From: Hyphococcus sp.
Lineage (GTDB): Bacteria > Pseudomonadota > Alphaproteobacteria > Caulobacterales > Parvularculaceae
Assembly (NCBI GenBank): GCA_028281665.1
Contig: JANQJK010000015.1
Location: 99,882 to 163,881 of the forward strand
DNA length: 64,000 nucleotides
Direction: 5' to 3'
In this document: one piece after another, positions 24,773 through 33,314 of the stretch
Layout of the letters: each line of letters opens with the position of its first letter
Position numbering within the stretch: the first letter of the stretch is position 1
Program-made: the position numbers and the translations under genes
Notes under the pieces: generated by a model
Seen by the model: only the letters and a program-made list of their open reading frames with translations
Databases searched by the model: none
Told to the model about the DNA's origin: nothing

Positions 24773-26311
24773 TTGAATGCCCTGAAACACGCCCTATCGG
24801 CGCTTTTGGCCGCCCTCGTTTTCTGGTCGGCGCCGGCTGAGGCCGACCCTGAATTCGCCGTCGCTGTCGCGCGGGTCTATCACAAGGAAAACGGCGCCCG
24901 GATCGTGCGCGAGTTCGCCGATCTTCTGTCGCTTCCGAACGATGCCGCGGACACGAAGAACATCAACGCCAACGCCGCCGCCATTGCGGCGCAGTTCGCC
25001 GACCGCGGCTTTCGCATGGAGCTTTTGCGCCACGGCAATGCGCCGCCGCTGATTTACGGCCGGCGCGAGGTTCGCGGCGCCAGGCGCACCATTGCGATCT
25101 ATGTACATTATGACGGTCAGCCGACGGAGGATGCGAACTGGACCCATCCGCCGTTTCAGCCGACGCTCTATACTGGCCCCATCGGCAATGGCGGCCGGCG
25201 CATCGCGCTTCCCGCAGACGGCGCCCGCATCGATCCGGAATGGCGCCTCTACGCCCGCTCCGCTTCCGACGACAAGGCGCCGATTGCGGCGCTGCTTGCC
25301 GCCCTCGATGCGCTGAAAACCGTGAGCCTCGATCTGTCGTCGAACATCGTGCTGGTTTTCGACGGCGAGGAGGAGCGCGGCTCGGCGAGCCTCGACGACT
25401 ATCTCCTGAAGCACAAAAACAAATTCCGGGATGTGGATCTCTGGCTGTTCTGCGACGGGCCGACCCATCAGTCCGGCCGGCCCCAGCTTGTCTTCGGCGT
25501 GCGCGGCGTCACGGGCATGGACGTGACGGTCTACGGGCCCGCGCGGGGCTTGCATTCCGGCCATTACGGCAACTGGGCGCCGGGGCCGGGATGGCGCCTG
25601 TCGCGGCTTCTCGCCTCGATGAAAGACGAAAAAGATCGTGTGCTGATCGACGGATTTTACGAGATCGGCGAAAAACTGAATGTCGGCGATTATGCGGCGA
25701 TTGCCGAAATGCCCGATGTGGACGAGGCGCTGCGGGTCGAGTTCGGTCTCGCCATGACCGAGGCGGACAATGCGCCGCTGGCCGAGCGCATCATGTTGCC
25801 GGCGCTGAATCTGAAAGGCCTTGAAAGCGCGGAGGTGGGCGACAAGGCGCGCAATGTCATTCCGCCGTCGGCGACGGCGTCCATCGGCCTGCGCCTCGTC
25901 AAAGGCAACGACCCGCAGGCGATGCAGGATCTCGTGGAAGCGCATATTCGCAAACAGGGCTATCATATCGTGCGCGAAGACCCGGATGCGGCGACCCGCG
26001 GGACCTATCCGCTGATTGCGAAAGTAACGCGCGAGGGCGGCTATCGCGCGGTTCGCACGCCGCTCGATGCGCCGGGCATTGACGGCCTCGTCGGGGCGTT
26101 GCGTATCGCCGCCGGCGACAGCCTCATTCTCAATCCGGGCCTTGGGGGCACGCTGCCCCTCTACATCTTTGAAGACATCTCCGACGCGCCCATCGTCATC
26201 CTGCCGATCGCCAATTTCGACAATAATCAGCATGCGGCCGATGAGAACATCCGCCTCGGCAATCTCTTTTATGGGATCGAAGCCTATGCGGCGGTGCTGA
26301 CGATGGAATAG
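24773..26311 (+). CDS. M20-family metallopeptidase (secreted)
   Basis: A 512-residue protein from a TTG start with GGAG upstream; the ATG four bases later is out of frame. Signal peptide ends at WSAPAEA. The M20 dizinc site is readable: VHYDGQP (His and the catalytic Asp), SASDDKAPIAALLAALDALK (bridging Asp), DGEEERGSASLDD (catalytic Glu and Glu ligand), and a His near the C-terminus (NFDNNQHAADENIRLG). The dimerisation lid includes RGLHSGHYGNWAPGPGW. It is probably a periplasmic dipeptidase or acyl-amino-acid hydrolase; substrate unknown. Confidence 0.88.
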   Translation: MNALKHALSALLAALVFWSAPAEADPEFAVAVARVYHKENGARIVREFADLLSLPNDAADTKNINANAAAIAAQFADRGFRMELLRHGNAPPLIYGRREVRGARRTIAIYVHYDGQPTEDANWTHPPFQPTLYTGPIGNGGRRIALPADGARIDPEWRLYARSASDDKAPIAALLAALDALKTVSLDLSSNIVLVFDGEEERGSASLDDYLLKHKNKFRDVDLWLFCDGPTHQSGRPQLVFGVRGVTGMDVTVYGPARGLHSGHYGNWAPGPGWRLSRLLASMKDEKDRVLIDGFYEIGEKLNVGDYAAIAEMPDVDEALRVEFGLAMTEADNAPLAERIMLPALNLKGLESAEVGDKARNVIPPSATASIGLRLVKGNDPQAMQDLVEAHIRKQGYHIVREDPDAATRGTYPLIAKVTREGGYRAVRTPLDAPGIDGLVGALRIAAGDSLILNPGLGGTLPLYIFEDISDAPIVILPIANFDNNQHAADENIRLGNLFYGIEAYAAVLTME

Positions 26312-26352
26312 CGCCGCCCCAATAAGGCGAGCGCCGGCCGGTCGTTACCCCA

Positions 26353-26426
26353 ATAACCGTAAATTCTTCGCTGAATCCCGCATTTGGTCGATACGTATCA
26401 ACGCCTGGCCGGCAGGGCGTATGATG
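26353..26426 (+). repeat. 74-nt conserved element, copy 1
   Basis: This block in the 183-base gap after the M20 gene is a diverged copy of the reverse complement of 44449-44522: by hand count about 61 of 74 positions match without gaps. The invariant parts include ATAACCGTAAATTCTTC, GAATCCCGCATT and a palindrome GATACGTATC. Weaker similarity extends on both sides (TAAGGCGAG before, a TCGACA block after). Matches include rare third positions (ATA), so it is more likely a DNA or RNA element than coding. Function unknown. Confidence 0.7.
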
Positions 26427-26494
26427 CAGGGGTGATGCAATTTCGGTCGACAAACCAGGGTGAACGACGCAGCGCCGTCCCGCGGGCGCGCCTC

Positions 26495-26965
26495 TCAATA
26501 GGCGCGCCGGTAATAGCCGGAGCGGACGTTGCTGGCGACGATGGTGCGCCCGATTGGCCAGAGCGCGAAGCCGGCGAGCTTCAGATGCGCCCAGGCGAAG
26601 GGCAGCCCGATAATGGTGATAGCAAGGCCGATGGCCGCGAAGATATGGCCGAGGGCAAGCCACCAGCCGGCGAGAAAGAACCAGATGATATTGCCGAGAA
26701 AGCCGAGCGGCCCCGTGCCGATGTCTTCGCCATAGAGCCGGTCGCGGGCCATGGGCTTCGCGCCGAACGGCCACAGCGTGTAGACGCCATTGTCAAAGGC
26801 GGCGCGCGCCCACGGGATGCCGATGATGGTGATCACCATGATCAGCGCGGCGACGAACCACCCGAGCGCCGCAAGGGCGCCGCCGAGGACAAGCCAGAGA
26901 ACATTGAGAACGAACGCAATCGGGGAAAGCCCCCGTTCGTCGGCAAGCGGATGGTCGGGATACAT
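26495..26965 (-). CDS. yccF: YccF domain-containing inner membrane protein
   Basis: A 156-residue protein from the ATG at 26965, preceded by AAGGAGG. It shows the duplicated YccF domain: FVLNVLWLVLGGALAALGWF with VITIIGIPWARAAFDNGVYT, and again GNIIWFFLAGWWLALGHIFA with ITIIGLPFAWAHLKLAGFAL. Four membrane helices. Function of the family is unknown. It stands alone between the conserved element and doxX. Confidence 0.9.
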   Translation of the reverse strand: MYPDHPLADERGLSPIAFVLNVLWLVLGGALAALGWFVAALIMVITIIGIPWARAAFDNGVYTLWPFGAKPMARDRLYGEDIGTGPLGFLGNIIWFFLAGWWLALGHIFAAIGLAITIIGLPFAWAHLKLAGFALWPIGRTIVASNVRSGYYRRAY

Positions 26966-27073
26966 GAGCGCCTCCTTCTGGGGCAAAATATAGGAAACCC
27001 GCCGCCCCGTTACAGCGTCGGCTCGCCTGATTTCGCCCTCAATTCAGCGCATGATCCGCATTTCGCGGCGGCG

Positions 27074-27496
27074 TCAGCCGCGCTTCAGGAGCCGGTCGAG
27101 GCTCAGCGCGTCATATTCCCGGAACGCCAGCATAATCAGCGTCGCGATCGCCACGGTCGTCGACGGGAAGAACAGGATGTTCCGGGTTTCATCGGTGAGG
27201 AGATAGAGCCCCAGCGGATCGAGAAGGTATTTCCAGATCGCCAGCGCGCCGCCGACAAGGATGACGGCCTGCAACGGGTAAACGATGATCCGGAAGAGGC
27301 CGAAAATAACCAGCACGCCAAGGGCGATCTGACCCCAGCCCATGGCGGCCTGAAGGCTCTCTGCGTTGATCGCGCCGGAATAGTATTTGTTCGAGAGGCC
27401 GACGCCGACTTCCGGGTTGAACGCGCGCAGCGACCCCCAGATGACCAGCAACAGCCCGGTGGACGCCCGCAGCGCCAGCAGCAAACCAGATTTCAT
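27074..27496 (-). CDS. DoxX-family membrane protein
   Basis: A 140-residue, four-helix protein from the ATG at 27496 with GGAGG five bases upstream (MKSGLLLALRASTGLLLVIW). The GQIALGVLVIFGLFRIIVYP and LQAVILVGGALAIWKYLLDP segments fit the DoxX/DoxD-like superfamily. The reading frame extends far upstream without conserved sequence and was cut. Divergent from the DUF1287 gene. Confidence 0.78.
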   Translation of the reverse strand: MKSGLLLALRASTGLLLVIWGSLRAFNPEVGVGLSNKYYSGAINAESLQAAMGWGQIALGVLVIFGLFRIIVYPLQAVILVGGALAIWKYLLDPLGLYLLTDETRNILFFPSTTVAIATLIMLAFREYDALSLDRLLKRG

Positions 27497-27613
27497 ATGG
27501 CCCTCCATCGTCGGCGGCGGTTGTATCGCGACGGCCGGACAGACGGCAATGCACATCCGATCACGAATGCGCGGGGCCTTATTGGCGCCGGATTTCGCTG
27601 TCAGGCTTGCCAT

Positions 27614-28228
27614 GTGACCCGTGTTTTTGCCTTCCTTGCCGTCATCGCCGCGCTTCTCCTCGCGCCGGCCCGCGCCGATGGCGTTGGCGACCGCCTCGCC
27701 GCCGCCGCACTTGAGCGCACGCGCCATCACGTGGTTTACGACGCCGCCTATGCGCGCATTCCCTATCCCATGGGCGATGTCGCGGCGGATCGCGGCGTGT
27801 GCAGCGATGTTGTGGTGCGGTCGCTGCGCGCCCTCGGGCTCGACCTGCAAGAGCTTGTGCACGAAGACATGAGGTCTGCGTTCAGTGCGTATCCTGCCCA
27901 TTGGGGGTTGTCGGCGCCGGATCCGAATATCGATCACCGCCGGGCGCCCAATCTCGAAAAATTCCTTACACGAAATAATATGCGTCTGCCCCCGAGCGGC
28001 GACCCGGCGGACTACCGGCCCGGCGATATTGTCGCCTGGAATCTGAGGGGCGCAAGCGGCGGCTGGCTCGCGCATATCGGTATCGTGACCGGCGAGACCG
28101 GTCCTTCCGGCGCGCCGATGGTTGTCCACAATATCGGGTCGGGGCCGAAGCACGAGGACGTGCTTTTCAACTGGCCGATGACCGGCCGCTATCGATTGCA
28201 GGAAAGTTTCGTGGAGGCGCACACATAG
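27614..28228 (+). CDS. DUF1287 secreted NlpC/P60-like protein
   Basis: About 204 residues from a GTG at 27614; signal peptide TRVFAFLAVIAALLLAPARA. The DUF1287 features are RGVCSDVVVRSLRALGLDLQ with the candidate catalytic Cys, the YRPGDIVAWNLRG segment, AHIGIVTGE (candidate His) and VVHNIGSGPKHEDVLFNW. The fold is related to NlpC/P60 cysteine peptidases; a cell-wall amidase role is inferred but unproven. The frame is open far upstream (to 26384) but that part runs antisense through yccF and doxX and was rejected. Confidence 0.82.
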   Translation: MTRVFAFLAVIAALLLAPARADGVGDRLAAAALERTRHHVVYDAAYARIPYPMGDVAADRGVCSDVVVRSLRALGLDLQELVHEDMRSAFSAYPAHWGLSAPDPNIDHRRAPNLEKFLTRNNMRLPPSGDPADYRPGDIVAWNLRGASGGWLAHIGIVTGETGPSGAPMVVHNIGSGPKHEDVLFNWPMTGRYRLQESFVEAHT

Positions 28229-28313
28229 GAACGAATGCGAAATTTTCAAGAATTGTGCGAAGAAGCAGTTGCGCGTATAGTGCTCTGACATTCACGACAT
28301 TCAGGAGACTCTT

Positions 28314-29306
28314 ATGTGCAAGGTAGCCTTGGGCCGTTCCGGCATTGAAGTATCGCGATTGGGCTTTGGCGGCATGGGCCTCGCCGAGTTTTACGGCGAC
28401 GCCTTGTCGAACGCCGAGGCGGAAAAGATCCTCGACGGGGCGCTGGAGCGCGGCGTTACGTTTTTTGACACGGCCGACATGTACGGCGCCGGGCGAAACG
28501 AAGAACAGCTTGCCGGCTTTCTGAAGCGCCGCCGCAACGATGTGGTTCTGGCGACAAAGTTCGCGGTTCAGCGGGGCGCCGATGGATCGTTCGCCGGGGT
28601 CTCCAACGATCCCGAATACATCAGACAGGCATGCGACGCGTCACTGAAGCGCCTCGGCGTTGACGTGATCGATCTTTACTACATGCATCGTCGGGACCGG
28701 GACGTGCCGGTGGAAGACTCCGTGGGCGCCATGGCGGACCTTGTCAAAGCCGGGAAGGTGCGCGCCCTCGGTTTATCGGAAGTGAGCGTTGAAACGCTGA
28801 AGGCGGCGAACGCGGTTCATCCCATTGCCGCGCTGCAATCGGAATACTCCATCGTCACCCGCGAGATGGAGGCGCGAGCCATCCCCGCCTGTCGCGAGTT
28901 GGGCACGGCGTTTGTCGCCTACTCCCCCTTGGGGCGCGGCCTTTTGACCGGTGCGTTCCGTGAGAAAAAAGACTTTGGCGAACAGGACTACCGGCTCGTG
29001 ATGAGCCCCCGTTTTGCAGACGGCGCCTTCGAAAAGAACTTGAGCCTTGTAGACCAGCTGAAGGAAATCGCCGACGCAAAAGGCGTTTCGCTGGCGCAAA
29101 TCGCGCTTGCCTGGGTGCTCTCCAAAGGCGACGACATTATTCCGATACCGGGCACCAAGAAACTTTCGCGCCTTGAAGAAAATCTCGGCGCGACGGACAT
29201 TGATCTGTCTGCCGAGGAAATATCCTTGATCGAGCAAGCCGTGCCGCCCGAGGCGGTAAAGGGCGCGCGATATCCGGAGGCGACGTCGTCGACGTTAAAC
29301 GGCTGA
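28314..29306 (+). CDS. Aldo/keto reductase
   Basis: A 330-residue TIM-barrel oxidoreductase with the AKR tetrad visible: Asp and Tyr in TFFDTADMYGAGRNEEQLA, Lys in VVLATKFAVQRG, His in YYMHRRDRDVPVEDSVGAM. The NADPH-binding segment near the C-terminus is IPIPGTKKLSRLEENLGA. It belongs to the AKR13-like (YakC/IolS-related) group; the carbonyl substrate is not predictable. Stands alone, convergent with gluQRS. Confidence 0.92.
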   Translation: MCKVALGRSGIEVSRLGFGGMGLAEFYGDALSNAEAEKILDGALERGVTFFDTADMYGAGRNEEQLAGFLKRRRNDVVLATKFAVQRGADGSFAGVSNDPEYIRQACDASLKRLGVDVIDLYYMHRRDRDVPVEDSVGAMADLVKAGKVRALGLSEVSVETLKAANAVHPIAALQSEYSIVTREMEARAIPACRELGTAFVAYSPLGRGLLTGAFREKKDFGEQDYRLVMSPRFADGAFEKNLSLVDQLKEIADAKGVSLAQIALAWVLSKGDDIIPIPGTKKLSRLEENLGATDIDLSAEEISLIEQAVPPEAVKGARYPEATSSTLNG

Positions 29307-29315
29307 CGCCGGCGC

Positions 29316-30185
29316 TCATGCAAGGCCGACGCGCCGGCGGATGTCCGCCGGCGTCGCGCCGTTATCCCGCAGGGCCCTCAGCGTCACCGCCTGGTCGCGC
29401 TTGGCGAAGCGCCTGCCGTTTTCATCGGTGATCAGACGGTGATGGCGGTAGCGCGGCGTCGGTAAATCCAGCAACGCCTGCAACAGCCGGTGCAAATGCG
29501 TTGCCGCGAAGAGGTCTTCGCCGCGAATCACATGGGTGATGTTCTGCGCTGCGTCGTCAATGACGGAAGAAAGGTGGTAACTTGTTCCAAAGTCCTTTCG
29601 CGCGATCACCGGGTCGCCGAAAATCTCCGGCGTGGCGGCGATCGATCCGCGCTCGCCTTGCGGGCCGCGTCCTTCCTCGTGGAAAATCAGTTTCGAAAAA
29701 TCGCCGCCGAGCGCGTCTCTCGCCCGCGCGAGGGACAGACGCCACGCATAGGCCGCGCCTTTTTCAAGGAGGTCGTTTTCCTCGCCGTCGCTGAGCGGCG
29801 CGCCGACATATTGCGGGCCTTCCGGTCCGTCGGCGCCGAGATGAGGCGCCTGCGCCGCCGCTTTTGCAACTTCCTTGCGGGTCTTGAAACATCTGTAGAC
29901 GATGTTTTTTTCGCGGAGCCGCGCGAGCGCTGAATGGTAAGCGTCAAAGCGTTGGGACTGGCGAAGAAGAGGCTCGTCCCATTCAATCCCCAGCCAGTTG
30001 AGATCCTCAATGATGGCGGTTTCGAAGTCCGGTTTGCACCGGGTCCGGTCGATGTCTTCGATGCGCAAATGCAAACGACCGTTCGCCGCTCGCGCCGCAT
30101 CATAAGCGTAAAGCGCGGAGTAGGCGTGTCCGAGATGCAGAAATCCCGTGGGCGACGGGGCGAAGCGAGTGATGAATTCAGTCAT
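29316..30185 (-). CDS. gluQRS: Glutamyl-Q tRNA(Asp) synthetase
   Basis: A 289-residue truncated glutamyl-tRNA synthetase paralogue from the ATG at 30185 (MTEFITRFAPSPTGFLHLGH). HLGH is the HIGH signature and RFAKRDQAVTLRAL replaces KMSKS. The anticodon-binding domain is missing, as is normal for GluQRS, which attaches glutamate to queuosine at position 34 of tRNA(Asp). Zn-site cysteines of some family members are not evident. The upstream in-frame extension to 30437 was rejected because it precedes the conserved N-terminus. Confidence 0.94.
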   Translation of the reverse strand: MTEFITRFAPSPTGFLHLGHAYSALYAYDAARAANGRLHLRIEDIDRTRCKPDFETAIIEDLNWLGIEWDEPLLRQSQRFDAYHSALARLREKNIVYRCFKTRKEVAKAAAQAPHLGADGPEGPQYVGAPLSDGEENDLLEKGAAYAWRLSLARARDALGGDFSKLIFHEEGRGPQGERGSIAATPEIFGDPVIARKDFGTSYHLSSVIDDAAQNITHVIRGEDLFAATHLHRLLQALLDLPTPRYRHHRLITDENGRRFAKRDQAVTLRALRDNGATPADIRRRVGLA

Positions 30186-30273
30186 TAATCGGCTTGCTAA
30201 CACAAAACCCCGCCATCGGCAGAGCGATTTAAAACGCGGCGTCGAACTGCTATGGTTTCGCCGGCGGGGCGCG

Positions 30274-30548
30274 ATGAGCGAAATCGACGACATTGACGGC
30301 GAGGAGAGCGGCGGCGCAGCCTTCTCGTGCTTGCGCGGGACTTCATCGAAGACACATTTGCCTTTGACAGCCGGATGTGGCGCACCCTCGGCCTGCTTGC
30401 ATCGTCGCCGGGCGTCGTGCCGACCAATTACTCCCATGGCTGCCGCGCGCGCTATACGCCGCCCGTTCGCCTGTTTCTGGTTGTAAGTTTTTTGGCGTCG
30501 ATCACGCTGATGATCATGTCACGGACGGTCTGGCAGGCGACGGCGTAG
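30274..30548 (+). pseudogene. Remnant of a DUF3667 membrane protein
   Basis: From a GTG at 30327 the frame reads LARDFIEDTFAFDSRMWRTL, then ARYTPPVRLFLVVSFLASIT, which is the DUF3667 core: a leader helix, then the RYxPPxRL motif before the first membrane helix. The protein stops after only one membrane helix (WQATA). The natural N-terminus (MSEIDDIDGEESGGAAF at 30274) is in another frame, consistent with a frameshift near 30325. The usual zinc ribbon is also absent. It is therefore called a degraded copy rather than a working gene. Confidence 0.55.
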
Positions 30549-30552
30549 ACGA

Positions 30553-31971
30553 TCACCCCGCCGCGCCGCCCACCGTCAGGCGGTCGATCTTGATTGTCGG
30601 CTGGCCAACGCCAACGGGCACGCCCTGTCCCGCCTTGCCGCAGACGCCGACCCCCGGGTCGAGGGCGAAATCATTCCCGATCATGGAAACCTGCGTCAGC
30701 ACCGACGGGCCGTCACCGATCAGCGCGGCGTTCTTGATCGGCGCGCCGACCTTGCCGTTCTGGACGCGATAGGCCTCGGTGCAGTTGAAGACGAACTTGC
30801 CGCTCGTGATGTCCACCTGCCCGCCGGAGAAATTGACGGCGTAAATGCCGTCCTTGACGGACTTCAGAATTTCTTCCGGATCATGATCGCCGTCCAGCAT
30901 GAAGGTGTTGGTCATGCGGGGCATGGGATTATGGGCGAAGCTCTCGCGCCGGCCGTTGCCCGTGGCTTTCATCCCCATGAGCCGCGCATTGAGGCGGTCC
31001 TGAAGATAGCCTTTGAGAATGCCGTCCTCGATCAGCACCGTGCGCGAGGTTGGCGTCCCTTCGTCGTCGACGGTGAGCGATCCGCGCCGGCCGTGAATGG
31101 TCCCGTCGTCGATCACCGTGACCCCCGGCGCCGCCACCCGCTCGCCGAGGCGGCCGGCAAAGGCGGAGGTTTCCTTGCGGTTGAAATCTCCTTCAAGGCC
31201 GTGGCCCACTGCTTCGTGGAGGAGAACACCGGTCCAGCCCGGTCCGAGCACGACCTCCATTTCTCCCGCCGGCGCCGGTTCGGCCTTGAGATTCACGAGG
31301 GCCTGGCGCAGGGCTTCGTCGACCTGCCCCTGCCACGCATCGGGCGAAACGAACGCCGCGTAGCCTTCGCGCCCGCCGACGCCATAGCTCCCGGTTTCCT
31401 GGCGGTCGCCTTCGCCGGCGGTGACGGCAATGTTGAGGCGCACCAGCGGGCGGAAATCGCGGATGATTTCCCCGCCTGGCCGCATGATTTCCACCGCCGA
31501 CCATTCCCCGGTGAGGGAGCAGGAGACCTGGCGCACGCGCGGGTCTTTCGCGCGCGCATAGTCGTTGATCTCCTCAAGCAACTTGGTCTTTGCGGCGAAC
31601 GGCGTCTCGTCGAGAGGGTTATCGTCCGGATAAAGCCGCGCGTTGGTGCGGGCCGGACCGTCAGAAAGTTTGCCGCTGTCCCCGGTCTTGATCGCCTGCA
31701 CGGCCGCGCCGGCGCGCTTCAGGGCGGCCTCGGAGAGTTCCGACGCGTGGGCGTAGCCGGTCGATTCGCCGAGCACCGCCCGCAGGCCGAATCCCTGATC
31801 CACATTGAAGCTCGCCGTTTTCAGCCGGTTGTCATCGAATACGAAGGCCTCGGACTGCGCATATTCAAGATAAAGTTCGCCGTCGTCGGCGCCCGTGAGG
31901 GCGTCGTCCACAAGGCGCTGGGTGCGGGCGCGGTCGAGGTCGGTGCGGCTGAAAAAATAGGAATCTGTCAT
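30553..31971 (-). CDS. tldD: Metalloprotease TldD
   Basis: A 472-residue protein from the ATG at 31971 (MTDSYFFSRTDLDRARTQRL). The zinc motif HEAVGHGLEGDF (HExxxH, about 253-264) and the C-terminal NFSGGQVDITSGKFVFNCTE and KNAALIGDGPSVLTQVSMIG signatures are intact. TldD with TldE degrades small or modified peptides, e.g. in microcin maturation and CcdA turnover; tldE is not in this window. Divergent from coxB, an arrangement frequently seen in alphaproteobacteria. Confidence 0.96.
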   Translation of the reverse strand: MTDSYFFSRTDLDRARTQRLVDDALTGADDGELYLEYAQSEAFVFDDNRLKTASFNVDQGFGLRAVLGESTGYAHASELSEAALKRAGAAVQAIKTGDSGKLSDGPARTNARLYPDDNPLDETPFAAKTKLLEEINDYARAKDPRVRQVSCSLTGEWSAVEIMRPGGEIIRDFRPLVRLNIAVTAGEGDRQETGSYGVGGREGYAAFVSPDAWQGQVDEALRQALVNLKAEPAPAGEMEVVLGPGWTGVLLHEAVGHGLEGDFNRKETSAFAGRLGERVAAPGVTVIDDGTIHGRRGSLTVDDEGTPTSRTVLIEDGILKGYLQDRLNARLMGMKATGNGRRESFAHNPMPRMTNTFMLDGDHDPEEILKSVKDGIYAVNFSGGQVDITSGKFVFNCTEAYRVQNGKVGAPIKNAALIGDGPSVLTQVSMIGNDFALDPGVGVCGKAGQGVPVGVGQPTIKIDRLTVGGAAG

Positions 31972-32143
31972 TCCGCGAGATTTAAGGGGCTCACGGCCCC
32001 GCTGCAATGGCTGCGGCGCCCGATGAACGCCCCCGCTGCGACCATTTTTCATGAACTGGCCGATGGCGACGGCGCGGCGACCGGCCTATAAGCGGGCGGA
32101 ATCCCGGCGCGCACCCGCGCCGCCGAGCCCATGGGGTGGACGA

Positions 32144-33304
32144 ATGAAAAGACTGATCGCAGCGATCTCAGGTGCGAGTGCGTTAACGGCCGGCGCAGCG
32201 GCGCTGGCGGAGCGGACGCAGGGTGGCATTTCAATGCTCCCCGCCAATTCGGCGCTGGCCGAGGAAGTGCATTTCTTCCACAACTGGATTTTGATGCCGA
32301 TCATCACCGTCATCAGCCTGTTCGTGCTGGCGCTGCTTTTGTGGATTATCGTTCGCTACAATTCCAAAGCGAATCCCACCCCGCGTAAATTCAGCCACAA
32401 CACGACGATCGAAATCATCTGGACCGGCGTGCCGATCTTGATCCTCCTGTTCATTGCGCTTCCTTCCTTTGACCTTCTCTACAAGGAAGACGTCGTGCCG
32501 GATGGCAAGCAGGCGACCTATCGCGGCGACGGGCAAACGGCGGATTTCGTTTTTGCGAATGATTTTGCCGAGGGGCGCAAGCTTGTCCGGCCGAAGCATC
32601 TCGAAGTTTTCGTGGATGACGGATCGGGCGCGCAGCGGCTGAAGCATCGCGACGATTACCGGCTAAGCGGTCTCGGCGATGCGGAAGTCGTTGTCGAGTT
32701 CGAAACCCCGCCGGCGGCGGGAACCAGCATCGTCGTACGCGGCGGTCGTTCCGGCATCAGCGTCAGGGGTTGTCCGCTGACCGCACGCTATTTCGATGCC
32801 TGCGAGAAGCACATCGCGCTTGCGCCGACCATGACAATTAAAGCCGTCGGTTATCAGTGGAACTGGCAATATTCCTATCCGGACTTTGGCGATTTCGATT
32901 TCTTCTCGAACCTCCTGCCGGAAGATCAGACGACGTCTGAGTTGTATCTGCTTGAAGTCGATAATCGCCTCGTCGTTCCGGTCGGCGAGACGATCCGCAT
33001 CGTCACGACGGCAAACGACGTCATTCATTCCTGGGCGATGCCGGCTTTCGCCGTGAAAATCGACGCTGTGCCGGGCAGGCTTAACGAGACCTGGTTCGAG
33101 GCTGCTGAAGAAGGCGTTTATTACGGGCAGTGCTCGGAGATTTGCGGCATCAAACACGCTTATATGCCGATTGCCGTCGAGGTTGTTTCGCGGCCGGAGT
33201 TCGAAACATGGGTCGACGGCCAGCGCGCGCTGGCCGGGATGGAGCCGATGTTCGGCGACGATGTAAAACTTGCAAGCGCCGCGACCGGCGACAACGCAAA
33301 CTAA
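32144..33304 (+). CDS. coxB: Cytochrome c oxidase subunit II with an extra beta-rich insert
   Basis: A 386-residue protein from the ATG at 32144. Signal peptide and maturation site (about 1-40), two membrane helices (about 48-72 and 88-112), and a C-terminal cupredoxin with a complete CuA site: His295 (VIHSWAMP), Cys330, Glu332, Cys334, His338, Met341 in [12 protein letters not shown]. The conserved aromatic patch is [13 protein letters not shown]. Between helix 2 and the CuA domain there is an additional segment of about 105 residues (about 121-227) with a beta-strand pattern ([40 protein letters not shown]). Such an insert is not in the textbook enzyme. First gene of the cox operon. Confidence 0.95.
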   Translation: MKRLIAAISGASALTAGAAALAERTQGGISMLPANSALAEEVHFFHNWILMPIITVISLFVLALLLWIIVRYNSKANPTPRKFSHNTTIEIIWTGVPILILLFIALPSFDLLYKEDVVPDGKQATYRGDGQTADFVFANDFAEGRKLVRPKHLEVFVDDGSGAQRLKHRDDYRLSGLGDAEVVVEFETPPAAGTSIVVRGGRSGISVRGCPLTARYFDACEKHIALAPTMTIKAVGYQWNWQYSYPDFGDFDFFSNLLPEDQTTSELYLLEVDNRLVVPVGETIRIVTTANDVIHSWAMPAFAVKIDAVPGRLNETWFEAAEEGVYYGQCSEICGIKHAYMPIAVEVVSRPEFETWVDGQRALAGMEPMFGDDVKLASAATGDNAN

Positions 33305-33314
33305 GGGGCGCATT

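Noticed and set aside
24794..26233. 479-codon open frame on the minus strand
   Set aside because: It is the antisense shadow of the M20 peptidase gene, which has intact catalytic motifs and a signal peptide.
26384..27613. 5' extension of the DUF1287 gene as a 614-residue protein
   Set aside because: The open frame runs antisense through yccF and doxX; its residues have the charged, repetitive look of a shadow frame, and a signal peptide begins at the GTG at 27614.
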